Assembly (NCBI GenBank): GCA_030637665.1
Contig: DAOWGA010000112.1
Location: 1 to 5,878, forward strand
Length of the DNA stretch: 5,878 bases
Direction: 5' to 3'
Source: Lysobacterales bacterium
GTDB lineage: Bacteria > Pseudomonadota > Gammaproteobacteria > Xanthomonadales > SZUA-36
Positions within the stretch are counted from its first letter, which is position 1, and the number at the start of each line of letters is the position of its first letter. Both the position numbers and the translations under genes were made by a program. Positions 1 to 5,878 of this stretch are shown here, one piece after another. A model generated the notes under the pieces. The model had not been told where the DNA came from. It saw nothing but the letters and a program-made list of their open reading frames with translations, and ran no database searches.

Positions 1-42
1 GAACTGGAGCAGTTGCGATTAAACAAACCGGATGGTTTTTGA
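1..42 (+). CDS. 3' end of an unidentified gene entering from the left (partial)
   Basis: Reading frame 1 from the first base is open for 13 codons and ends in TGA at 40-42, giving the tail ELEQLRLNKPDGF. The peptide is charged and plausible as a C-terminus. The other two forward frames look worse: one stops within seven codons and the other runs antisense through the next gene. The position fits a gene convergent with the thioredoxin-like lipoprotein, with an 18-base gap between the two stop codons. Too little is visible to name a family, and a chance open frame of this length cannot be excluded. Confidence 0.4.
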   Translation, partial: ELEQLRLNKPDGF

Positions 43-60
43 TCCCGTGGCAGGTTGTAA

Positions 61-648
61 CTATTCTTCAAGCACGAGGTCGATCGCGATGCGCAATTTC
101 GCCGCCCACAAGGGCGCTGCCCTCGCCGCTTTCTGGTAGTGCTTCAATTCCTCCGGGTTTTCTGTCGGGTCGTTGCGATAAGCTTCAACAGGGATGGCCG
201 CACGGCTGAATACTACCCGGCCAGATTGATCCGCGAGAAACAGGCCCGGGGTGCCTTTCACTCCCCAACTGTCCGCGACTTTCTCGCTATGCATGATCAG
301 CCTGAAATCATAACCACGCTTTTCCATGTAGGCAGCAGGATCATCATCGTCTTTGAAGTTAAAGGCCAGTACCTGCACCTGACCCTCGTATTCATCGATG
401 ATGCTTTGCAGGTGTGGCATCAGGGCCTTGCAGTATGGGCACCAGGTGGCCCAGAACAAGATGATCGTCGGCCCTTCCAGGTTCTCTGGGTAATGGAAAA
501 CAGTCCCGTCCGGTTGTGCGATGTCAAAGCCTGGCGCCTGCCATTCGATCTGGTGTGGCGTGCGGGCAGGTTCGCACGACGCCAGCGCAAAAACCAGGAG
601 AATGACCAGGCCGCGCTGCAGGAAAATATGGGGCTTAGTTTTGTGCAT
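61..648 (-). CDS. TlpA/ResA-like thioredoxin-fold lipoprotein
   Basis: A 195-residue envelope thiol-disulfide oxidoreductase. The N-terminus has basic residues, a hydrophobic stretch (about residues 13-23) and a lipobox LASC with the lipidated Cys at residue 25. The next residue is Glu, not Asp, so an inner-membrane retention signal is not obvious. The thioredoxin domain covers about residues 38-150. It has the redox motif WCPYC (69-73) after the strand TIILFWAT and the cis-proline loop GTPG (132-135). Members of this family usually reduce or exchange disulfides in periplasmic proteins, for example in cytochrome c maturation or envelope stress, but no client gene is visible here. After the fold comes a charged, probably helical tail of about 40 residues. 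The ATG at 648 is chosen; a TTG two codons upstream (654) is in frame and possible, and neither start has a strong Shine-Dalgarno. It lies 109 bases downstream of the HMG-CoA reductase on the same strand. The fold is certain, the exact role unknown. Confidence 0.9.
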   Translation of the reverse strand: MHKTKPHIFLQRGLVILLVFALASCEPARTPHQIEWQAPGFDIAQPDGTVFHYPENLEGPTIILFWATWCPYCKALMPHLQSIIDEYEGQVQVLAFNFKDDDDPAAYMEKRGYDFRLIMHSEKVADSWGVKGTPGLFLADQSGRVVFSRAAIPVEAYRNDPTENPEELKHYQKAARAAPLWAAKLRIAIDLVLEE

Positions 649-757
649 TGACAAATTGACCGGAAGAAGCTGAAGATTCGTTCAAAAATGTGCTGCGGGA
701 TTTCGCGGCGAGCGCGACACTGATATCGCACTGCATGGCGCCGGGAACTATCGCCTG

Positions 758-2323
758 TTACCCGCCCACTCGCGGATCGTTCCTGCCCAGATCTTCGTGG
801 CTCGAGACCCAGTCGAGAGAGGAAATCGCGCCCGCCAGTGAGATTTCACCGGCCAATACCGTACCGGCGACAATTTCTGCGAACTTGAAAACTTTGCCCA
901 CACCGGAACAGCCCAGCGTTTCCAGGCATTCGCGCTGGGTCGGCAGGCCTGTTCCTCCACCGCAGGTGGCCACGATCAGTGATGGCAGGGTGATTGACAT
1001 GTACAGGTCTTTTTCCGGCGTCATTTCCGAGTAGAGCAGCGCCATTGATGATTCGGAAACATTGGCCACGTCCTGGCCGGTTGCCAGGAACATCGCGGTA
1101 ATGGCGTTTGCGGAATGGCAGCCATTGTTGTTGGCCCCGGAGAGCATGGTCCCCAAATTGGCCACCTTTGAATGGTAGTAAAGAGACTCGGTATCGGCAT
1201 CCATGATTTCAAGAAGTGCATCGCGCTTGATCACAGCTTCAGCCGTGACCCGCTTTCCTCGCGTTCGCATCATATTGATCATGGATGCCTTCTTGTCGGT
1301 GGCGAAGTTGGATTCGAGAAAGAAGTGCTGAATCTCCACCACATCACAGTGCTGCAGGATCCAGTTGCAGGCCGCGAAGGTGGCTTTTCCGACCATATTC
1401 ATGCCGGCGGCATCACCGGTTGTGAAATTGAAGCGCAGGTAAGCAAACTTGCTGGCCAGGTAGTAATCAATATGCTTGAGCCGGATGAAGGGGTCAGTTG
1501 CCTCACAGGTGGCCCTGATGTCTTCGGTTCGAGTGACAAGCCAGTCCGTGAAGCGCCGGGCCTGGGCGGCATCCTGGAATACGAACGCCGGCGCCCGCTG
1601 CATATTGTCACCGACGACGGCGCACTTGACTCCGCCACTGCGATGCAGCACTTTCATTCCCCGGTTGTAGGAGGCCACCAGCGTTCCTTCGCTGGTTGCG
1701 AGGGGTACATAAAATTCACCCTGCGCATGTTCTCCGCGCACCAGCAAGGGGCCGGCAAAACCCAACGGGATCTGGGCGACACCGGTGAAGTGCTCGATAT
1801 TTCCCTGCGTCAGGTGCGGGTCGAATGTGCACTGGGTGACGTGCTCGAGATCCGCACCCGTCTGTTCCCGAATGAATTCCTTGCGTGCTTGAATGATGGC
1901 ATCACTGTAGTCGTCTTCGGAATCTCGCGGAATGGTTCCGGGCGTATTTGCCTCGGTCTTGAGCGAATCGCTCACTTCGAGAATCAATTGACCGAATGGC
2001 GGAGCGTCGAACACCACCTCCAGGTCATGAGTGCCTTCGTCCAGTGGCTCCATGGCGAGATCAAAAGTCAACAGAGTACCCAGGGGGAAATCGATCGGGC
2101 TGTCCGGGTTGATCCGGCTGGTTGGGAAGGCCGGCCCGGCATCACATGTCATGCTTACCCGGTCTTCGGGTATGACCTGGCCGTCGAGGGCCACCCGTTT
2201 GATTTGTTGAAGCGAGGCCGGACTCAGACGATTCTTGACAGAGAACCGCACTACGCCATCCGCATTTCTCAAGCTGGTCCGGTTGTATAGCTTGTTTAAA
2301 ATTGCGCTGGGAATGAACGACAT
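758..2323 (-). CDS. Hydroxymethylglutaryl-CoA reductase with extra N-terminal beta-rich domain
   Basis: A 521-residue enzyme expected to convert HMG-CoA to mevalonate with a reduced nicotinamide cofactor, the committed step of the mevalonate pathway, in the cytoplasm. The catalytic domain spans about residues 140-515 and resembles the class I (eukaryotic-type) form. The catalytic Glu is in TSEGTLVAS (E212, human E559), Lys in TDKKASMIN (K344, human K691), Asp in TGQDVAN (D418, human D767) and His in VSSHEDLG (H509, human H866). R243 matches the substrate-binding human R590. The motif GDAAGMNM (303-310) and the glycine-rich CGGGTG (454-459) are also present. Residues 1-122 are not part of the usual soluble catalytic core and have no membrane helix; they look like a beta-sandwich with NRLSP, DGQVIPEDRV and EGTHDLEV, resembling the C-deglycosylation beta-subunit family (DUF6379-like; inference). 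The start at 2323 is supported by GGAGG six bases upstream; the frame stays open to 2479 but would then overlap the neighbouring gene. Cofactor preference cannot be read from the sequence. Confidence 0.95.
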   Translation of the reverse strand: MSFIPSAILNKLYNRTSLRNADGVVRFSVKNRLSPASLQQIKRVALDGQVIPEDRVSMTCDAGPAFPTSRINPDSPIDFPLGTLLTFDLAMEPLDEGTHDLEVVFDAPPFGQLILEVSDSLKTEANTPGTIPRDSEDDYSDAIIQARKEFIREQTGADLEHVTQCTFDPHLTQGNIEHFTGVAQIPLGFAGPLLVRGEHAQGEFYVPLATSEGTLVASYNRGMKVLHRSGGVKCAVVGDNMQRAPAFVFQDAAQARRFTDWLVTRTEDIRATCEATDPFIRLKHIDYYLASKFAYLRFNFTTGDAAGMNMVGKATFAACNWILQHCDVVEIQHFFLESNFATDKKASMINMMRTRGKRVTAEAVIKRDALLEIMDADTESLYYHSKVANLGTMLSGANNNGCHSANAITAMFLATGQDVANVSESSMALLYSEMTPEKDLYMSITLPSLIVATCGGGTGLPTQRECLETLGCSGVGKVFKFAEIVAGTVLAGEISLAGAISSLDWVSSHEDLGRNDPRVGG

Positions 2324-2329
2324 TGGTAT

Positions 2330-2334
2330 CCTCC
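2330..2334 (-). promoter_or_regulatory. Shine-Dalgarno that fixes the HMG-CoA reductase start
   Basis: The minus strand reads TGGAGGATACCAATG, a consensus GGAGG with a six-base spacer to the ATG at 2323. No comparable site was noted for the more upstream in-frame ATG at 2479, so translation most likely begins at 2323. Confidence 0.8.
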
Positions 2335-2356
2335 AGAACAACTGGCCGGAAAGAAC

Positions 2357-2362
2357 ATCATA
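2357..2362 (-). promoter_or_regulatory. Candidate -10 element for the HMG-CoA reductase gene
   Basis: The minus strand has TATGAT (five of six matches to TATAAT) about 35 bases upstream of the start codon, just downstream of the terminator of the preceding gene. A transcript from here would have a short leader of roughly 27 bases. No good -35 hexamer lies at the standard spacing, so the promoter is either weak, activator-dependent or misplaced. Confidence 0.3.
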
Positions 2363-2412
2363 GGATAAAACTACGGCCTTCCACATTGACCTATCGCAAC
2401 TGGATGGAATGT

Positions 2413-2431
2413 AAAAGCCTGCTACAGGCCC
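2413..2431 (-). terminator. Likely Rho-independent terminator after the PycTM-like gene
   Basis: On the minus strand the sequence GGGCCTGTAGCAGGCTTTTA forms a five-base-pair GC-rich stem (GCCTG/CAGGC), a three-base loop (TAG) and a run of four T. Two extra G-U pairs could lengthen the stem. It sits 19 bases after the stop codon of the PycTM-like gene and before the HMG-CoA reductase gene, so these two same-strand genes are probably separate transcription units. The stem is short, so termination may be partial. Confidence 0.5.
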
Positions 2432-2450
2432 TAAGAGAATCTGATGAGCC

Positions 2451-3176
2451 TCAGGGGCTCGTTTGCTGAATCCAGACAAAGACTCCGATAAAAGAGCTAA
2501 CGCCCAGGATCAGAGCAACCATGAACATGGTATAGGCCACTTGCAGCAAGGCAAATTTTTTCCTCAGCACCGAACCCAGTCCGTAAATGTTACGGACCAT
2601 GGTTTCATAGACGACTGTGTTGTCATGCATCAGATCGACCATTCCTTCCACAAACTCGTCTTCACTCATATTGGCGAAATTGCCGAAGAACAGGATGTTG
2701 CCTTCGCTGTGCCGTAGATCTTCCAGGCTTATGGGTTTGCTGCTGACCCTTGGCCGGGCGGCCAGGATCGCGTAAATGATGGAGATGAGGGTGCCGAGCA
2801 GGAATACGGTGGTGGGTATCAGGAGCCAGGGATTGGCGTCGAGTTTGGGCGCAACGGAGGCAATAATGATCGATATGATAATGCCGTTGATGCTGATCAT
2901 CATGTTGGCTTTGTTGTCAGCCAGGCCGGTCAGGTCCATTTGTACGCGGTAGGAGCTGCGGAACATGGTTTCGATACCGCGTCTCGAACCGACTGCGTCC
3001 TTCAGCTTTGCTTTCGTTTTCTTTTTTCCGGCCGCTGCCTCCAGATCCGCAGCGGTTTTTTGCTCTTCTTCGATCATCCGGGTATCCTTTTTGGTTCCTT
3101 CCACTTCACGCATTGCTTGTTCCAGTACCTTGCCGGTATGTTCCAGCTGCGCCTCAGCTTCACGAAGTTCTTTCAT
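2451..3176 (-). CDS. PycTM/DUF5706-like membrane protein with N-terminal coiled coil
   Basis: A 241-residue inner-membrane protein. Residues 1-62 are strongly charged and heptad-like (MKELREAEAQLEHTG onwards, then KKKTKAKLKD), probably a cytoplasmic coiled coil. Residues about 70-237 match the pattern I know for PycTM, the effector family of Pycsar anti-phage signalling. The signs are a helix with ADNKANMMISING (86-98) leading into membrane segment 1 (about 91-109), segment 2 (about 116-139), a soluble insert with NILFFGNFANMSEDEF (160-175), VYETMVRNIYGLGSVLRKK (189-207), and segment 3 (about 213-235). In Pycsar, cUMP or cCMP from a PycC cyclase triggers PycTM to damage the inner membrane. 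Many relatives carry an HD phosphohydrolase domain at the N-terminus; this one has only the coil. No cyclase gene lies in this window, so a defence role is unproven and a housekeeping or other signalling role is possible. The ATG at 3176 has GGAG nine bases upstream. A terminator follows the gene. Confidence 0.8.
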   Translation of the reverse strand: MKELREAEAQLEHTGKVLEQAMREVEGTKKDTRMIEEEQKTAADLEAAAGKKKTKAKLKDAVGSRRGIETMFRSSYRVQMDLTGLADNKANMMISINGIIISIIIASVAPKLDANPWLLIPTTVFLLGTLISIIYAILAARPRVSSKPISLEDLRHSEGNILFFGNFANMSEDEFVEGMVDLMHDNTVVYETMVRNIYGLGSVLRKKFALLQVAYTMFMVALILGVSSFIGVFVWIQQTSP

Positions 3177-3249
3177 GATAGGTTGCTCCGTTTTGGCATC
3201 GCATCGGTCTGCATGAGCTTTGGCCTTTAATCTCTCTTACTGGTAATTC

Positions 3250-3255
3250 TATAAC
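3250..3255 (+). promoter_or_regulatory. Candidate -10 element for the MAPEG gene
   Basis: TATAAC matches TATAAT at five of six positions. A weak -35-like TTAATC lies 17 bases upstream (3227-3232). Transcription would begin near 3262, leaving a leader of about 66 bases before the ATG at 3328, and the start point would fall inside the near-palindrome at 3257-3280. This was predicted by eye only. Confidence 0.3.
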
Positions 3256-3256
3256 T

Positions 3257-3280
3257 TTGCAGCAGAAATTTCTGTTGTAA
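3257..3280. promoter_or_regulatory. Near-palindrome in the divergent intergenic region, possible operator
   Basis: The 24-base segment has a perfect 12-base core, CAGAAATTTCTG (3263-3274). Symmetry continues outward with two mismatched pairs, so 20 of 24 positions are symmetric. It lies between the divergent PycTM-like and MAPEG genes, overlapping the expected start of the rightward transcript. That is a classic operator position for a dimeric repressor. I do not recognise the site as that of a known regulator. Confidence 0.35.
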
Positions 3281-3327
3281 TGCATTATGTTGGCCAAATT
3301 GCCTGTTAAGGAACCAGAGAGTAAGCC

Positions 3328-3711
3328 ATGAAATTTATAGCTCTTGTTATTCTGATTGCACTCGCTCAATACCTGTTTTTTACTGTCCAGGTTGGACTCA
3401 AACGAGGAAAACATGGTGTCAAAGCGCCTCAGACCAGTGGTCATGAAACCTGGGATAGACTGTTCCGGGTGCAGCAGAACACCATGGAACAGCTGGTTAT
3501 ATTCATCCCGTCCATGATCGCATTCGGCATGTATGCCAGCGCACGTTGGGCCGTGCTGCCGGGGGTATTGTTCATTATCGGCCGGCAGGTTTATTATCAC
3601 CAGTACCTTAATGATCCCGCCAGCCGCACGCCGGGCATGGCAATGAGCCTGCTCAGCAATGCAATACTGCTGATCGGCGCCTTGATCGGCCTGATCGTGA
3701 AAATGATCTGA
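3328..3711 (+). CDS. MAPEG-family integral membrane protein
   Basis: A 127-residue protein with four predicted membrane helices (about 3-22, 53-70, 73-90 and 105-125), the normal size and layout for MAPEG. This family includes microsomal glutathione transferases and leukotriene C4 synthase. The signature is RVQQNTMEQLVIF (47-59), matching the family's R-x-x-x-N-x-x-E-x-L helix start. A second conserved block, GRQVYYHQYLNDPASR (85-100), resembles the region of leukotriene C4 synthase that carries the catalytic arginine; R100 is the candidate here (inference). Bacterial members may conjugate glutathione to lipophilic electrophiles or reduce lipid peroxides, but the substrate is unknown. Start: the ATG at 3328 is preceded by a weak GAGAG six bases upstream. 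The gene is divergent from the PycTM-like gene and converges on the peptidase gene, with 27 bases between the two stops. It appears to be a single-gene transcription unit. Confidence 0.92.
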   Translation: MKFIALVILIALAQYLFFTVQVGLKRGKHGVKAPQTSGHETWDRLFRVQQNTMEQLVIFIPSMIAFGMYASARWAVLPGVLFIIGRQVYYHQYLNDPASRTPGMAMSLLSNAILLIGALIGLIVKMI

Positions 3712-3712
3712 A

Positions 3713-3740
3713 AAGGCAGCCCGGGACTGCGAACCGCCTT
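3713..3740. terminator. Possible weak bidirectional terminator between convergent genes
   Basis: The tiny gap between the two convergent stops contains GCAG (3716-3719) and CTGC (3727-3730) around a seven-base loop. An outer AAGGC/GCCTT pair (3713-3717 and 3736-3740) competes with it for bases. Neither form has a long T tract, so termination here is uncertain and the convergent transcripts may overlap. Confidence 0.2.
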
Positions 3741-5814
3741 ATTCCAATTCATTCAGTAAATAGGTGTAGATCAGGGCCTGCACGCGTGCTTGCTGGCGGT
3801 TATTGGCTGCACCGCCGTGACCGCCTTCAGTGTTCTCGTAGTAAAAATTGGGCTTTCCCATCGCGTTCATTTTCGCCACCATTTTGCGGGCATGGCCCGG
3901 GTGAACGCGGTCATCGCGGGTCGAGGTTGTGAAAAATACCCGTGGGTAGTCTTTATCTGAATCCAGGTTGTGGTAAGGCGAATAGTTCTGCAGGAAGGCC
4001 CAGTCTTCAGGCTTGTCCGGGTCGCCGTATTCCGCCACCCAGCTGGCGCCCGCCAGCAGCTTGTTGAAACGCTTCATATCCAGCAAGGGTACCTGGCAGG
4101 CCACGGCGCCGAACAGGTCGGGACGCTGGGTGAACAGCATGCCCACCAGCAAGCCACCACCGCTGCCGCCGCGAATTCCGAGATGTTGCGGTGTAGTCAC
4201 ACCCTTTGCAATAACGTCCTCTGCGACGGCATAGAAATCATCATAGGATTTCTGGCGATTTTCCCGCTGAGCAGCGAGGTGCCAGGCAGGACCATATTCC
4301 CCGCCGCCCCGTATGTTGGCCAAAACAAAGACTCCTCCCGACTCCAGCCAATCCATCCCGATGGTCGCGGAATAAGATGGTTTCATGGCCACCTCGAATC
4401 CGCCGTAAGCGTAAATCAGGGTCTTGTTCTTTCCATCGAGCTTCAGCCCTTTGCGCGAAACCCGGAAGTAGGGCACGCGTGTTCCATCCGCTGACTCGGT
4501 GAACTCCTGTATCACTTCATAGGGGGAAGCGTCGAAGAAGGCAGGCAGGGATTTGGAGGTTTTCGGTGTGGAAAGGCCCTCTGCCTGGAAAAGAGTGGTT
4601 GGTGTCAGGAAATCCTGATAGCTGAAGAAGAAAAAGTTGCTGTCCTCGCTGGTGCTGGTAACAGAGATCTGTCCAATGGCAGGAGCGTCAACGGGCCGTC
4701 GCTGCCATTTGCCGTCAACCAGGCTGTAGCTATCCAGCTGGCTGCGTACGTCGGCCATGCGGTTGACCAGCAGCAAGTCATGGGTGCGGTTGACACTGCT
4801 GATGGCTGAGCGTGAATCCGGTTCGACCACAGTCACGACTTTGCCCTCTCCCTGCAATAAGCTATCCAGGTCGATACTGACCAGGGAGCCCTGTTTCCAG
4901 GTTTGGCCATCTCGATGCCAATCGGTCTTCAGGCTTAACAGCAGTTGGTTTTTGAACAATGTTTCCAGCTCAGCATCGGCGGGAATGTCCAGCTTGAGCA
5001 AGGCGCCGTCGCGGTAATAGAAAACCTCACTGGTGAAAAACGTGTCCGCCCGAACCACAAGCGGGTAGTCCTTTTCCGGCGTATGTATGATTGAAGCGAA
5101 TACACCGATATCTTTTGGAATACCCTCGTACACCACTTGGGCCTGCTCAAGGTCCGTGCCACGCTTCCATAATTTGGTAATTCTCGGATAGCCTGACTCG
5201 GTCATGCTGCCAGCGCCAAAATCCGTACCGACAAACACCGTATCCAGGTCAATGAAGCTGATGTCACTCTTGGCTTCGGGAAGATTGAAACCGTTCTTAA
5301 CGAAAGACTTGCTGGGGATGTCGAATTCCCTGATTACGGTTGCGTCCGCTCCACCTCGTGACAGGGACAGCAGGCAGCGTTGGTAACCGGGCTGCAGGCA
5401 ACTGCTGCCCTTCCACACCCAGTTTTCATTTTCCGTCCTGGCCAGTTCATCGAGATCCAGCAGAATTTCCCAGCTGGGCTCATTTGAGCCAAATTGCTCG
5501 ATGGTTGTCCGCCGCCACAGGCCGCGTTCGTTATTGGCGTCCTTCCAGAAGTTGTACAGGTATTCCCCGCGAATGGCAGGATAGGGTATGCGCTCCTTCG
5601 AATCATAAACCGCAAGGTTCTTATCGTAGAATTGCTGGAACTGTGGCAACTGCTCCAGCACAGAGAGTGATTCCCGGTTGCGTTCCTCGACCCAGGCCAG
5701 GGCTTCCTTGCCTTCAATTTCCTCCAGCCACAGGTAGGGGTCCGGCTCATCCGTCAATGCGACGTTCATGGCTGAAAGGACGGAAAACAGGGTAATGAGT
5801 TTGAGATATTTCAT
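3739..5814 (-). CDS. Secreted prolyl oligopeptidase family (S9A) serine peptidase
   Basis: A 691-residue peptidase that should cleave short peptides after proline, probably in the periplasm. Residues 1-21 look like a signal peptide (basic start, hydrophobic core, then DEPDPY), although the cleavage site is not clear. The mature protein begins with the family hallmark DPYLWLEE (25-32). Residues about 75-420 form the beta-propeller that restricts substrate size, and about 430-691 form the alpha/beta-hydrolase domain. The catalytic Ser is in GGSGGG (S551), the Asp in TRDDRVHPG (D634) and the His in EGGHGGA (H666). Y470 in YAYGGF matches the oxyanion tyrosine, and W592 and R636 match the substrate-site Trp and Arg of porcine prolyl oligopeptidase. 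Length and motifs are complete, with no frameshift. The ATG at 5814 has no recognisable Shine-Dalgarno, but the next in-frame Met (residue 16) would destroy the signal peptide. It is likely a nutritional or peptide-turnover enzyme. No partner genes are visible. Confidence 0.95.
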   Translation of the reverse strand: MKYLKLITLFSVLSAMNVALTDEPDPYLWLEEIEGKEALAWVEERNRESLSVLEQLPQFQQFYDKNLAVYDSKERIPYPAIRGEYLYNFWKDANNERGLWRRTTIEQFGSNEPSWEILLDLDELARTENENWVWKGSSCLQPGYQRCLLSLSRGGADATVIREFDIPSKSFVKNGFNLPEAKSDISFIDLDTVFVGTDFGAGSMTESGYPRITKLWKRGTDLEQAQVVYEGIPKDIGVFASIIHTPEKDYPLVVRADTFFTSEVFYYRDGALLKLDIPADAELETLFKNQLLLSLKTDWHRDGQTWKQGSLVSIDLDSLLQGEGKVVTVVEPDSRSAISSVNRTHDLLLVNRMADVRSQLDSYSLVDGKWQRRPVDAPAIGQISVTSTSEDSNFFFFSYQDFLTPTTLFQAEGLSTPKTSKSLPAFFDASPYEVIQEFTESADGTRVPYFRVSRKGLKLDGKNKTLIYAYGGFEVAMKPSYSATIGMDWLESGGVFVLANIRGGGEYGPAWHLAAQRENRQKSYDDFYAVAEDVIAKGVTTPQHLGIRGGSGGGLLVGMLFTQRPDLFGAVACQVPLLDMKRFNKLLAGASWVAEYGDPDKPEDWAFLQNYSPYHNLDSDKDYPRVFFTTSTRDDRVHPGHARKMVAKMNAMGKPNFYYENTEGGHGGAANNRQQARVQALIYTYLLNELE

Positions 5815-5878
5815 AATTTCGCGCGCGGGGCCTATTCGATTTCTTCAGGGGATGATCACGTTAGTTTACAGACGATAA

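Noticed and set aside
25..40. A small hairpin AAACC/GGTTT followed by T residues at the left edge, as a possible terminator.
   Set aside because: The stem has only two GC pairs and overlaps the last codons and stop of the putative partial gene, so it is too weak to call.
139..651. A 170-codon plus-strand frame opposite the TlpA-like lipoprotein.
   Set aside because: The minus-strand frame has a lipobox, WCPYC and a cis-proline loop, while the plus-strand product has no recognisable feature.
649..757. The 109-base gap between the HMG-CoA reductase and the lipoprotein, checked for a terminator, promoter or small gene.
   Set aside because: No convincing hairpin with a T run, no paired -35/-10 elements and no plausible small reading frame were seen. 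Whether the two genes are cotranscribed remains open.
1172..2290. A 372-codon open frame on the plus strand opposite the HMG-CoA reductase.
   Set aside because: It is antisense to a gene with unmistakable catalytic motifs, its translation shows no recognisable domain, and long antisense frames are common opposite codon-biased genes.
2324..2479. An N-terminal extension of the HMG-CoA reductase to an upstream in-frame ATG at 2479.
   Set aside because: It would overlap the end of the PycTM-like gene and run through its terminator. The added residues look non-coding, and a consensus GGAGG sits right before the internal ATG at 2323.
3160..3600. A 146-codon minus-strand frame across the divergent intergenic region and the MAPEG gene.
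   Set aside because: It runs antisense to the MAPEG signature motif and overlaps the start of the PycTM-like gene. Its translation resembles no protein family.
2451..3711. Calling a complete Pycsar defence system or defence island.
   Set aside because: No nucleotide cyclase, other defence gene or mobile element is present in the window; only a relative of the effector family is supported.

Overview
The window looks like an ordinary chromosomal stretch of a free-living Gram-negative bacterium, most likely a marine-type gammaproteobacterium. This is inferred from protein style only: a lipobox-bearing TlpA-like protein, a periplasmic S9A peptidase with a signal peptide, a bacterial MAPEG protein and moderately GC-rich codon use. 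No RNA gene, CRISPR array, insertion sequence or integration site is visible. The genes are densely packed and no gene-free stretch exceeds about 150 bases.

Layout: positions 1-42 (+) read as the last codons of a gene entering from the left. It converges on a thioredoxin-fold lipoprotein of the TlpA/ResA type (61-648, minus). Next is a complete HMG-CoA reductase (758-2323, minus) with all four catalytic residues and an extra beta-rich N-terminal domain. Upstream of it, on the same strand but separated by a likely intrinsic terminator, is a three-helix membrane protein (2451-3176, minus) that resembles PycTM/DUF5706, the membrane effector family of Pycsar anti-phage signalling. A 151-base divergent intergenic region (3177-3327) carries a near-palindrome and a candidate promoter. 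It leads into a MAPEG-family membrane protein (3328-3711, plus). A full-length secreted prolyl oligopeptidase (3739-5814, minus) converges on the MAPEG gene and fills the rest of the window.

The genes do not form one obvious pathway; they look like several short transcription units. Two things deserve attention. The first is the PycTM-like protein, which has a charged coiled-coil N-terminus and no nucleotide cyclase beside it within the window. The second is the HMG-CoA reductase, whose N-terminal domain resembles the small (beta) subunit family of C-glycoside deglycosidases (DUF6379-like). That enzyme is also unexpected in a lineage that normally makes isoprenoids by the MEP route. Family assignments rest on motif recognition by eye; no database search was possible.
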